From: an uncultured Bacteroidales bacterium
GTDB taxonomy: Bacteria; Bacteroidota; Bacteroidia; Bacteroidales; Muribaculaceae
Assembly: GCA_949123685.1 (NCBI GenBank)
Contig: CASBHZ010000079.1
Span: 1 to 13,614, forward strand
Direction of reading: 5' to 3'
Length of the DNA: 13,614 nt
Shown: positions 5,929 through 13,563 of the stretch, one piece after another
Position numbering within the stretch: position 1 is the first letter of the stretch
How the letters are laid out: each line of letters begins with the position of its first letter
Notes under the pieces: generated by a model
Database searches by the model: none
Told to the model about the DNA's origin: nothing
Seen by the model: the letters and a program-made list of their open reading frames with translations, nothing else
Made by a program: the position numbers and the translations under genes

Positions 5929-5962
5929 GCAAGAATCCCTTAATAATGTGGAATTAAATTGC

Positions 5963-5970
5963 TAACTTTG
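5963..5970 (+). promoter_or_regulatory. pnp: -7 element of the pnp promoter
   Basis: TAACTTTG matches TAnnTTTG exactly, 62 nt upstream of the pnp ATG. The -33 position (about 5939-5943, CTTAA) departs from TTTG. Transcription would start around 5975, placing the tandem duplication at the very 5' end of the mRNA. Confidence 0.55.
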
Positions 5971-5974
5971 TAAA

Positions 5975-6009
5975 AATTTACGCAAACGCTTAAGAATTTA
6001 CGCAAACGC
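5975..6009 (+). repeat. Tandem duplication in the pnp leader
   Basis: AATTTACGCAAACGC occurs exactly at 5975-5989 and again at 5995-6009, a 20-bp period with spacer TTAAG. The similarity extends a few bases left (AAAAATTT versus AAGAATTT). It lies between the pnp -7 element and the ATG at 6033. Two copies on about two helical turns could be a repressor site, or a binding site in the RNA leader for autocontrol. Confidence 0.7.
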
Positions 6010-6032
6010 GAAGAAAAACAATAAAGATTTTT

Positions 6033-8360
6033 ATGTTACAGACATTCAAGAAAACCATCGCTCTGCCCGACGGACGTGAGATCACGATCGAGACAGGCAA
6101 GCTTGCCAAGCAGGCAGACGGAGCGGTGGAGGTGCGCATGGGCAACACGATGCTCCTCGCCACTGTATGCTCGGCTAAAGAAGCCGGCGAGGGTGTTGAC
6201 TTCATGCCCCTCACAGTAGAATACAAAGAGAAATACGCCTCCATCGGCCGTTATCCAGGAGGCTTCCTTAAACGCGAAGGACGCGCCAGCGATTATGAAA
6301 TCCTGACATCACGCCTGGTCGACCGCGTTCTCCGTCCTCTCTTCCCCGACAACTACCACGCTGAAACTTTCGTAAACGTCACCCTCTATTCAGCTGACGA
6401 AAATGAAGCTCCCGACGCTCTTGCGGGTATAGCCGCATCCGCTGCTCTTGCCGTAAGCGACATCCCGTTCAACGGTCCCATTTCTGAAGTTCGCGTTGCA
6501 CGCGTTGACGGAGAATGGGTAATCAACCCCACTTTCGACCAGATGGAACGTGCCGACATCGAACTGATGGTAGGCGCCACTTACGACAACATCATGATGG
6601 TGGAAGGAGAAATGAACGAAGTTTCAGAAGCGGAACTTCTCGAAGCCCTCAAGGTTGCTCACGAAGAGATCAAGAAACATTGCGTTGCCCAGATGGAACT
6701 CGTAAAAGAGGCTGGCAAAGAGATTAAACGCGAATATAATCACGAAGTGAATGACGACGCTCTCCGCGCTGACGTTCATGACAAATGCTACGATAAGGCT
6801 TACGCCATTGCCCGCGCCGGCTCAGCCGACAAACATTGGCGCAACGATTCTTTCAAGGCCATCTGTGAAGAATATATCGAGAACCTTCCGGAAATGACGG
6901 AGGAACAACTTGAGAATTACACCGAAGACCAGCGTATCGCAATGGTTAAACGCTACTATCACGATGTTGAGAAGGAAGCCATGCGTCGCTGCGTGCTTGA
7001 CGAGGGAATACGTCTCGACGGTCGCAAAACCACAGAAATACGCCCCATCTGGGCGGAAGTGGACTATCTTCCCGGACCTCACGGAGCAGCCGTGTTCACA
7101 CGCGGTGAAACACAGGCACTTGTCACTGCCACTCTCGGCACCACCCTTGACGAGAAAATCGTTGACGACGTGCTCAACCAGAGCAAAGAGCGTTTCCTTC
7201 TTCACTATAACTTCCCACCATTCTCCACCGGTGAGGCTCGTCCGCAGCGTGGCGTAGGAAGGCGTGAGGTCGGTCACGGAAATCTTGCTCACCGTGCACT
7301 CAAACGCATGTTCCCCGACAACTTCCCATACACTTGCCGTATTGTTTCAGATATTCTGGAATCCAACGGCTCGTCTTCAATGGCAACAGTGTGTGGCGGT
7401 ACACTCGCCCTGCTCGATGCCGGCGTTCAGATGAAACGTCCCGTAGCCGGTGTTGCCATGGGTCTCATCTCCGATGAGGGTGCCGTGAAATATGCAGTGC
7501 TTTCTGACATTCTTGGTGACGAAGATCATCTTGGCGACATGGACTTCAAGGTGACAGGAACAACCAAAGGTATCACAGCCACCCAGATGGACATCAAATG
7601 CGACGGACTCAGCTATGAGATCCTTTCCAAGGCTCTTGAACAGGCTAAACAGGGACGTCTGCATATCCTCAATGTAATCAATGAAACAATTCCTGCACCA
7701 CGCGAAGATTACAAACCTCACGTGCCCCGCTTGGTAACACTCGAGATACCCAAAGAGATGATCGGTGCAGTTATCGGTCCGCAGGGTAAGGTTATCCAGG
7801 GCATACAGGAAGAGACAGGCACTGTTATCTCCATTGACGAAGACGAGAAACTCGGAATCGGCAAGGTTGAGATCGCTTCCAAAGACAAGACAAGCATTGA
7901 TGCCGCCCTTGCAAAAATCAAGGCAATCGTGGCTCAACCCGAAGAAGGAGAAACTTACGAAGGAACAGTTCGCTCCATACTTGATTTCGGTGCATTTATT
8001 GAATTTATGCCCGGACGTGACGGACTCCTCCACATCTCCGAGATTTCTTGGGACCGTCTTGACAATATGGAAGCAAGCGGCTTGAAAGAGGGCGACAAGG
8101 TAAAGGTTAAGCTCATCGAAATTGACAAGAAGACCGGCAAGTACCGTCTGTCGATGCGTGTGCTCACCCCAAAACCTGAAGGATACGTAGAGCGCGAGGC
8201 TCGCCCACGCCGCGAAGACCGTCCGCGTCGCGATGGCGACAGGAACGACCGCGGACCACGCCGTGACGGTGACCGTGGATTCCGTCGCGATGGCGATCGT
8301 CCCCGCCGTGACGGTGACAGAGGTCCCCGCACCTTCACACCCCGCAACCGCGAAGAATAA
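6033..8360 (+). CDS. pnp: Polyribonucleotide nucleotidyltransferase (PNPase)
   Basis: PNPase is a trimeric 3'-5' phosphorolytic exoribonuclease of mRNA decay that releases nucleoside diphosphates and can also add tails. Order of domains: RNase PH 1 (about 12-145; [28 protein letters not shown]), alpha-helical linker (about 150-310), catalytic RNase PH 2 (about 325-550; [36 protein letters not shown] near 446-459, and the Asp-rich [17 protein letters not shown] near 494-510), KH (about 565-625; [16 protein letters not shown]) and S1 (about 637-706; [26 protein letters not shown]). A 70-residue Arg/Asp/Gly tail follows with four RRDGDR copies. At 775 residues it exceeds the E. coli enzyme (711), mostly through this tail. 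It starts at ATG 6033 with no Shine-Dalgarno. It is monocistronic, ending at the palindrome 8361-8432. Confidence 0.98.
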   Translation: MLQTFKKTIALPDGREITIETGKLAKQADGAVEVRMGNTMLLATVCSAKEAGEGVDFMPLTVEYKEKYASIGRYPGGFLKREGRASDYEILTSRLVDRVLRPLFPDNYHAETFVNVTLYSADENEAPDALAGIAASAALAVSDIPFNGPISEVRVARVDGEWVINPTFDQMERADIELMVGATYDNIMMVEGEMNEVSEAELLEALKVAHEEIKKHCVAQMELVKEAGKEIKREYNHEVNDDALRADVHDKCYDKAYAIARAGSADKHWRNDSFKAICEEYIENLPEMTEEQLENYTEDQRIAMVKRYYHDVEKEAMRRCVLDEGIRLDGRKTTEIRPIWAEVDYLPGPHGAAVFTRGETQALVTATLGTTLDEKIVDDVLNQSKERFLLHYNFPPFSTGEARPQRGVGRREVGHGNLAHRALKRMFPDNFPYTCRIVSDILESNGSSSMATVCGGTLALLDAGVQMKRPVAGVAMGLISDEGAVKYAVLSDILGDEDHLGDMDFKVTGTTKGITATQMDIKCDGLSYEILSKALEQAKQGRLHILNVINETIPAPREDYKPHVPRLVTLEIPKEMIGAVIGPQGKVIQGIQEETGTVISIDEDEKLGIGKVEIASKDKTSIDAALAKIKAIVAQPEEGETYEGTVRSILDFGAFIEFMPGRDGLLHISEISWDRLDNMEASGLKEGDKVKVKLIEIDKKTGKYRLSMRVLTPKPEGYVEREARPRREDRPRRDGDRNDRGPRRDGDRGFRRDGDRPRRDGDRGPRTFTPRNREE
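8190..8357 (+). repeat. In-frame RRDGDR repeats encoding the PNPase tail
   Basis: About 168 nt encode residues from roughly 720 to 775: one degenerate RREDR followed by four RRDGDR units separated by NDRGP, GF and P. The DNA repeats as CGNCGNGAYGGYGAYMG with synonymous differences, so it is old enough to have diverged. Such basic, disordered Arg/Gly tails bind RNA in other proteins; that role here is inferred. Confidence 0.7.
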
Positions 8361-8432
8361 GTAAACAAACATACAATAAAAATAAATGCCTGTCATGTGA
8401 CAGGCATTTATTTTTATTGTATGTTTGTTTAC
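8361..8432. terminator. Perfect 35-bp-arm palindrome, shared terminator
   Basis: Arms 8361-8395 and 8398-8432 are exact reverse complements with only TG between them. It begins on the base after the pnp stop and ends five bases before the dcp stop. The core GCCTGTCA-TG-TGACAGGC is flanked by A-rich sequence on the left and T-rich sequence (ATTTATTTTTATTG) on the right, so it works as an intrinsic terminator in both directions. Base identity continues well beyond the usual stem length. Confidence 0.88.
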
Positions 8433-8437
8433 TATAA

Positions 8438-10543
8438 TTATTCGAAACCACGGAGACGGAGGAGTGCCTTGGCTTCAGGAGCACGTCCACGGAATTTCTT
8501 GAAGAGAACCATCGGGTCTTCCGTGTCACCGGCTTCAAGAATATTCTTCTTAAACGATGCTGCCGTCTTCTTGTCGAAAATTCCTTTCTGTTTGAAAAGC
8601 TCCCAGGCATCTGCTTCAAGAACCTGCGCCCAAAGATATGTATAATAACCAGAGGCATAGCCATCGCTTCCGAAAACATGCTTGAAATATGGAGAACGAT
8701 AACGGTATGTTATCTCTTCCGGCATGCCAATCTCGTCACCTACCTTTTTCTCGAATGCCACAACGTCTGTAACTTCCGGAGTCTGACCATATTTAAGGTC
8801 AAGCAAAGCCGCCCCGGCAAGCTCAGTAGCTACAAAACCCTGATTGAATTTTGATGCCTTGCTGATTTTCTCTATAAGTTCATCAGGAATGACCTCTCCT
8901 GTTTTGTAATGGCGTGCATATCCCTTGAGCACTTCCGGCTCGAAAGCCCAATGCTCATTTATCTGCGAGCACATCTCAACAAAGTCGCGATCCACATTTG
9001 TTCCGGCAAGAGACTTATAAGGAGCACGTGAAAGAATTGCCTGGAGGGCATGACCAAACTCGTGGAAAGTAGTCTCCACCTCATCGATGGTGAGAAGCGC
9101 GGGGACATCACCTGCGGGAGGAGTGAAATTACCTACATTATACACTATGGGACGACGTTGCTTGCCATCTTCGAAGAGTCCGCAGCTTTGCAGCTGTTCC
9201 ATCCAGGCACCCTGACGTTTTGTTGAACGGGGGAAATAGTCGCACATCCATACGGCAATATGCTCACCAGTCTTGGCATCTACAACATCATAGACAGCCA
9301 TGTCTTCGATATATTTCGGAGCATCGGGCATCGGAACCATCTTAATACCCCAAAGTTTCTCGGCACAATCGAACATACCCTTCAATACGTTATCAAGCGA
9401 GAAATAAGGACGGATCTCATTTTCATTGAGATCAAACTTCTGGCTCTTAACCTTTCCGGCATAATAATAATAATCCCAGGGAGCAATCTTGAAACCGCCG
9501 CCATGTGCATCCACATATGCCTGCATGTCCTTAACCTCCTCTGCAGATCGTTTAACGGCAGGCTCGAACACGCTCAGAAGAAGATCTGAAGCAGCTTCGG
9601 GAGTCTTCGCCATCACTCTGCTTGTCATCATCTGAGCAAAATTGTCGAAACCCATTATCTTAGCTTTCCGGTCACGGAGTTTCACAATCTTCTCAATAAT
9701 CGGGAGGTTGCTGTTAGAGCCTGTGAATGCCAACGACGTATATCCTTTATACATTGCTTCACGGAGACCGCGGGAGTCGGCACTCTGAAGAACCGGCAGA
9801 CGGCTCGGTCCATGCAGGGTGAACACCCAAAGTCCGTCAAGCCCACGGCTCTTTGCCTCTTGAGCAGCCTGCGCCACAGACGACTCCGGAAGACCGGCAA
9901 GATCTTCCTTGTCATATACGGTGATAAAGAATGCATTCGTTGCAGCAAGCAAATTGCGGTTATATTGGATAAAAAGCTTTGAAAGCTCATCATTAACCTT
10001 CACCAGCTCTTCCTTCTTGTCGGCAGGAAGGGCGGCACCCTGCTCCGCGAAACTACGATAATACTTCTCAACTACGCGTTTCTGCACCGGACTTAGTCCC
10101 ATTTTGTCACGACGGTCATAAACCTGCTGGATGCGCTGGAACAAAGCCTCGTTAAGATTCACCTTATTGGAAGCATCGTTCAGCAAAGGTATAGCCTGAT
10201 CGGAAACCTCCGCAAATTCAGGAGTTGACAAAGCCTCTTCATAGTGATAAAAGACTCCTGCCACGCGCTCCAATATCGGAGAAAGATTCTCCAAAGGAAG
10301 AATAGTGTTATCAAAATCAGGCACCGCGCGATTGCGGGTGATGTTAAAAAGGTTCTGCTCCTGCTCCGCAATTCCCGCCTTGATTGCCGGCAAGAAATCT
10401 GAAACCTGAATTTTGTCGAAAGGAGGAATGCCATACTTTGTGTCGTATGGCTTCATGAAAGGATTTTCTCTCTCTTGTGCCATAAGCTGTGGTGAAGCGG
10501 CAAGGAGCAAAGCTCCCGCCATCATTGTCAGAATTTTCTTCAT
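8438..10543 (-). CDS. dcp: Secreted M3 metallopeptidase, peptidyl-dipeptidase Dcp
   Basis: A zinc peptidase of the M3 (thimet oligopeptidase) family; Dcp-type members remove C-terminal dipeptides from peptides. The zinc site is H494-E-F-G-H498, with the third ligand E523 in FVEMCSQINEHW; the 29-residue spacing from first His to Glu equals that recalled for E. coli Dcp. The N-terminal helical region NPFMKPYDTKYGIPPFDKI and the length of 701 residues are typical of Dcp. A Sec signal peptide (1-22, ending QLMA) implies export to the periplasm, unlike the cytoplasmic E. coli enzyme. It starts at ATG 10543. It is the last gene of the leftward rhomboid-EEP-Dcp cluster, 77 nt after the EEP gene, with two TTTAAACA-type motifs in that gap. 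Oligopeptidase A is the main alternative name. Confidence 0.95.
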   Translation of the reverse strand: MKKILTMMAGALLLAASPQLMAQERENPFMKPYDTKYGIPPFDKIQVSDFLPAIKAGIAEQEQNLFNITRNRAVPDFDNTILPLENLSPILERVAGVFYHYEEALSTPEFAEVSDQAIPLLNDASNKVNLNEALFQRIQQVYDRRDKMGLSPVQKRVVEKYYRSFAEQGAALPADKKEELVKVNDELSKLFIQYNRNLLAATNAFFITVYDKEDLAGLPESSVAQAAQEAKSRGLDGLWVFTLHGPSRLPVLQSADSRGLREAMYKGYTSLAFTGSNSNLPIIEKIVKLRDRKAKIMGFDNFAQMMTSRVMAKTPEAASDLLLSVFEPAVKRSAEEVKDMQAYVDAHGGGFKIAPWDYYYYAGKVKSQKFDLNENEIRPYFSLDNVLKGMFDCAEKLWGIKMVPMPDAPKYIEDMAVYDVVDAKTGEHIAVWMCDYFPRSTKRQGAWMEQLQSCGLFEDGKQRRPIVYNVGNFTPPAGDVPALLTIDEVETTFHEFGHALQAILSRAPYKSLAGTNVDRDFVEMCSQINEHWAFEPEVLKGYARHYKTGEVIPDELIEKISKASKFNQGFVATELAGAALLDLKYGQTPEVTDVVAFEKKVGDEIGMPEEITYRYRSPYFKHVFGSDGYASGYYTYLWAQVLEADAWELFKQKGIFDKKTAASFKKNILEAGDTEDPMVLFKKFRGRAPEAKALLRLRGFE

Positions 10544-10620
10544 GTTATTATTGTTATTGGTTTAGAGTGCACTTAAAAACTGTTTAATAAGCTGTTTAAA
10601 TATATTTTCTTTATTATTCG

Positions 10621-11673
10621 TCATTGCCATTCAAACTCAGCCAATACGGGATAATGATCACTGCTTTTCAGCTTCCCCTTCTCCACGCTTAAAGGCTTAA
10701 TAAACTCCGGACGGTAAAAAACCTGGTCAAGATGAAACAAGAATCCATGACGGTTATAAGTTATCATCGGACCAAAAGACGAGTCGGCATATGCATCGCC
10801 CAAATCTCCCCCCCTCACTATCCTGTATGCATAAGACTCGGGAACATCATTGAAATCACCGCTGACGATAAGAGGTCCACGGGTTTGATCAATAATCTCA
10901 CGCATGGCACGCGCACGCTCCGCACGGCGTGTGAAACCGCTTTTCAACTTCTGACGTATTGAGCCTTTCATCTCCTTCAAGCCCTCTTCCGTATCCTTCA
11001 CAGACATGACCTCCCGCATAACCTTGCGTTCTTCATCAGTTAGATTGAAGGAGCTTAAATGCATATTGATCCAGTTTAATTTACCCCAAGGCATTTCAAC
11101 TTCGAAAAGGGAAAAAGTATGATATTCCTTTATCAGCCTAACCGGATATTTTGACCACACTTTCAGGTCGCAAGCGGTTGTTCCTGCGCGATAGGGATAT
11201 TTCTTGAATAGAGAATCGCGCAAAGCTCCCTGGAAATTAGGCACCTCCTTAGGATCATCTATATCCGCCACCTCCTGCAACCCGACAAGATCGGCATCTG
11301 AATCAAGCACATATTGAAACGACCGATTACCGGACTTTGCATCAGGATGTTGCTGATCCCACCCGTGCAATATATTGTAAGTAAGAAGGCTGAACGTGCG
11401 TTCACTGTTTTTTGCCTCCGATGACACATGCAGAGGCATCGCTGTAGATATAGGCTTCCATGCCACAACAAGGGCAAGCACCCCGATAGCGGCAGTCACC
11501 CATCGTCCGGCACAAAGCCACGCCACGGAAACCAGCATTGTGGCTATTGCGAAATATGGCAATGCCAACGTCAAGGCAGACGGAAGCATTACATATTCCG
11601 GATTTATACGTCCTCCATATGCTGAAAGAATCGTCAGAAGAAAGAGAATAAGAGAGGCTATTCTCAATATCAT
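10621..11673 (-). CDS. Membrane-anchored endonuclease/exonuclease/phosphatase family protein
   Basis: This EEP-fold, metal-dependent phosphodiesterase could act on nucleic acid, inositol phosphates or lipids; the substrate is not visible. Numbered from ATG 11673 (350 residues), three hydrophobic helices occupy about 2-20, 31-55 and 58-73, so the catalytic domain follows a membrane anchor. EEP motifs: LLTYNILHG (N100), LVGLQEV (E134), NMHLSS (H205), GDFND (D273, N275), HLDQVFY (D316) and SSDHYPV (D339, H340), the full catalytic set. An in-frame TTG at 11706 would add 11 residues (FLPIIKPIFR); I prefer ATG because it puts the basic residue directly before the first helix, but this is uncertain. 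It lies 81 nt after the second rhomboid gene (48 nt if TTG is used). Confidence 0.9.
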   Translation of the reverse strand: MILRIASLILFLLTILSAYGGRINPEYVMLPSALTLALPYFAIATMLVSVAWLCAGRWVTAAIGVLALVVAWKPISTAMPLHVSSEAKNSERTFSLLTYNILHGWDQQHPDAKSGNRSFQYVLDSDADLVGLQEVADIDDPKEVPNFQGALRDSLFKKYPYRAGTTACDLKVWSKYPVRLIKEYHTFSLFEVEMPWGKLNWINMHLSSFNLTDEERKVMREVMSVKDTEEGLKEMKGSIRQKLKSGFTRRAERARAMREIIDQTRGPLIVSGDFNDVPESYAYRIVRGGDLGDAYADSSFGPMITYNRHGFLFHLDQVFYRPEFIKPLSVEKGKLKSSDHYPVLAEFEWQ

Positions 11674-11754
11674 CCTGAATATCGGTTTAATTATCGGTAG
11701 AAACAATATACTTTAATATTTGAATAATAAAATTAGATATTAGCCGGTTTTCTT

Positions 11755-12639
11755 TCATCGGCTGTCTCGCAAACGGGTTGACAACGCATTCAGTTCTTGA
11801 CGTTCATTGCCGGTGAGCGAATCGTATCCGGAAAGCCTGATCTTGTCAAGGAGTTCGTCAAGTCGGTCATGGTCACTGAGCCTTCCTTGCGAAGCTCTTA
11901 CCATCGCTTCTGCATTTTTTGGACGCGACTGCTTACGACACCTTGTAAATGAAGTTAGAACACTCTTCACTTTTCTTAGAATATCGTCAATCCATCTTAT
12001 TTTATGATGCGACCTTAGCCACAAACCATACGTCAAACCAAAAGCGATGCCGCCCAGATGAGCCACAGAGCCTCCCACGGAAGCACCACCGGTGCCGATA
12101 AGGGTAAGCAGAATGCACACTAATGCAAACCACTTTATTTTAACGCGCCCTATAAGCAACAACCTGATTTCATAGTCAGGCATAGACAGAGCCACAACGC
12201 TCATGATTGCCAGCACGGATGCAGATGCTCCACAGAGATATGCGCCAGCCGATGCTCCGCATGCAGAAGCTATTATGTATGCCATGCCTCCCGTCAACCC
12301 GCCCAATATATAAACCGTGAGCAATCCCCTGTCGCCTGACGACATATATATAAGCCGTCCGAACCAGTAAAGCCACAGGACATTGAATAAAAGATGAAGC
12401 AATGAAAACTGCGTCACCATATATGTCAGCAATGTCCAAGGATGGGCAGCGAATGATGAAAGATCCGAACTCAGAGCAAAAAATATTGAAAGGACAGAGG
12501 AGTCTGCATGCACAAGATGCATAATCACCGATGTGAACCACAAGCCCACACCTACTGCAAGGTTCACTCCCGTCAGGATTGAAAGCGCAAGCGAACCTCC
12601 GCAAAACCGTTTGTATTTATCAATAAAATCCTCCCCCAC
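11755..12639 (-). CDS. Rhomboid-family intramembrane serine protease with cytosolic tail
   Basis: Rhomboids cleave transmembrane segments inside the bilayer with a Ser-His dyad. The 294-residue product has about six transmembrane helices between 15 and 210. Conserved features are LHLLFN (H82, N86), the catalytic G137-A-S139-A (canonical GxSG has Gly where this has Ala140), and AHLGG (H194). A basic cytosolic tail ends in LDELLDKIRLSGYDSLTGNE (260-279), a motif I recall from Bacteroidota rhomboids (DUF6576-type). The start codon is GTG at 12639, overlapping the upstream rhomboid gene by 20 bp in another frame; no ATG occurs before residue 40, so translational coupling is likely. Both dyad residues are present, so activity is plausible despite the Gly-to-Ala change. 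Confidence 0.9.
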   Translation of the reverse strand: MGEDFIDKYKRFCGGSLALSILTGVNLAVGVGLWFTSVIMHLVHADSSVLSIFFALSSDLSSFAAHPWTLLTYMVTQFSLLHLLFNVLWLYWFGRLIYMSSGDRGLLTVYILGGLTGGMAYIIASACGASAGAYLCGASASVLAIMSVVALSMPDYEIRLLLIGRVKIKWFALVCILLTLIGTGGASVGGSVAHLGGIAFGLTYGLWLRSHHKIRWIDDILRKVKSVLTSFTRCRKQSRPKNAEAMVRASQGRLSDHDRLDELLDKIRLSGYDSLTGNERQELNALSTRLRDSR

Positions 12640-13381
12640 GTAAAGTCCCTTTCTTTTTCCAATAAAGCAGTATTATCAAACCGAATATCATTCCTCCAAG
12701 ATGTGCGAAATGAGCCACCGAGTCCATTCGCCCTCCTACACCGAAGAAAAGCTCCAACACGGCGTAACCTGCCACCATATATTTAGCCTTGATAGGCACC
12801 GGAATAAAGAAAAGATACATCGGAATATTCGGGAAGACAAATGCAAAACCGAGCAACACTCCGAAAATGGCTCCGGAAGCGCCGATCGTGACCATCTGGC
12901 TTTTCATCTCTGCCATAGCCCGCAAAAAACCTCCGTCTCCAGCCGCTACCGCCTGCTCTACAATCGATTTCATATGGTCAAACGTAAGTCCATTCTGACG
13001 TGCAATGGCTGCAATATAGTCATGTTGCCATGTCAACGCCCACACAGCCTCCTGGACAAATGCGGCTCCGACACCGCATGCCATATAGAAGAAAAGAAAG
13101 CGTTTTGATCCCCATAATTGTTCAAGCATGCGTCCGAACATCCATAGTGAAAACATGTTGAAGAACACATGCATCGGTGATGACGGATCATGCAAGAACA
13201 TATACGTAATCGGCTGAACCGGATTGAAAAAGTCAGAGCCGATGAAATGAAGTCCGCCACGGGCTATCAATCCCGTCTCCGCAAAGCTGCGGAAAAGAAA
13301 CTCAACCAACCATATGATCCCGTTTATAATGATAAGGTTCTTGGTCACGGGAGGCCAATTACTTGATGAATATGAATTCAT
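12620..13381 (-). CDS. Rhomboid-family intramembrane serine protease
   Basis: The 253-residue product is a compact six-helix rhomboid with the canonical set: HVFFN (H71, N75), catalytic G167-A-S169-G, and AHLGG (H227). Between the second hydrophobic block and the catalytic helix there is a long hydrophilic insertion (about 112-163; QHDYIAAIARQNGLTFDH, VEQAVAAGDGG), larger than in GlpG-type cores and perhaps a substrate-contacting loop. The C-terminus is short and basic (YWKKKGTLRGGGFY). It starts at ATG 13381 and is the first gene of the leftward cluster; its 3' end overlaps the GTG start of the second rhomboid by 20 bp. Known rhomboid roles vary (signalling, quality control), and no substrate can be named here. 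Confidence 0.94.
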   Translation of the reverse strand: MNSYSSSNWPPVTKNLIIINGIIWLVEFLFRSFAETGLIARGGLHFIGSDFFNPVQPITYMFLHDPSSPMHVFFNMFSLWMFGRMLEQLWGSKRFLFFYMACGVGAAFVQEAVWALTWQHDYIAAIARQNGLTFDHMKSIVEQAVAAGDGGFLRAMAEMKSQMVTIGASGAIFGVLLGFAFVFPNIPMYLFFIPVPIKAKYMVAGYAVLELFFGVGGRMDSVAHFAHLGGMIFGLIILLYWKKKGTLRGGGFY

Positions 13382-13409
13382 AACCTAAACAGGTGTTTTA
13401 AAATTATCA

Positions 13410-13417
13410 CAAAAATA
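13410..13417 (-). promoter_or_regulatory. -7 element upstream of the rhomboid cluster
   Basis: TATTTTTG on the minus strand matches TAnnTTTG about 28 nt upstream of the first rhomboid ATG. No TTTG sits 19-21 bp further upstream; the nearest TTG-like match is too far away. In such AT-rich sequence the match could be chance. Confidence 0.35.
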
Positions 13418-13461
13418 ATAAAAATCACAATAAAAACGTAATTAAACAAGAAGGGTTTCAT

Positions 13462-13486
13462 ATTCGTTAACAATTTCGGAACGAAT
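13462..13486. repeat. Small inverted repeat upstream of the rhomboid cluster
   Basis: ATTCGTT (13462-13468) and AACGAAT (13480-13486) are perfect 7-bp complements separated by 11 nt. The spacing would suit a stem-loop or a dimeric protein site upstream of the rhomboid genes. Confidence 0.35.
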
Positions 13487-13510
13487 GAAGTGATTTAGAA
13501 ACTGTTTAAA

Positions 13511-13530
13511 TTTAAGCAATTTTAAGCAAT
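13511..13530. repeat. 10-bp exact tandem repeat
   Basis: TTTAAGCAAT occurs twice head to tail, one helical turn apart, directly after a TGTTTAAA motif (13503-13510) and about 130 nt upstream of the first rhomboid gene. It may be a regulator site or simple slippage. Confidence 0.5.
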
Positions 13531-13540
13531 TTATAAGGAG

Positions 13541-13563
13541 CTAAACCTGTATACATAGTTTAG
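13541..13563. promoter_or_regulatory. Dyad-symmetric candidate operator
   Basis: CTAAAC (13541-13546) and GTTTAG (13558-13563) are complementary arms around a perfect palindrome TGTATACA (13548-13555), with one unmatched base on the left and two on the right. The near-symmetry over 23 bp resembles a binding site for a dimeric regulator. It lies about 160 nt upstream of the rhomboid cluster and could equally belong to a gene beyond the right edge. Confidence 0.35.

Noticed and set aside
7955..8368. Ser/Arg-rich leftward ORF resembling an SR protein
   Set aside because: It is the reverse complement of the RRDGDR repeats in the PNPase tail, which yields SPSRRGRS by necessity.
7377..8396. Long leftward ORF (about 339 codons) antisense to pnp
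   Set aside because: It lies opposite the strongly conserved PNPase frame and its translation is rich in Cys, His and Thr as expected of a reverse-frame shadow; no recognisable domain.
8438..8679. Short ORFs spanning the palindrome on both strands
   Set aside because: They are products of the 8361-8432 inverted repeat and overlap dcp; similar peptides from both strands are expected from the symmetry.
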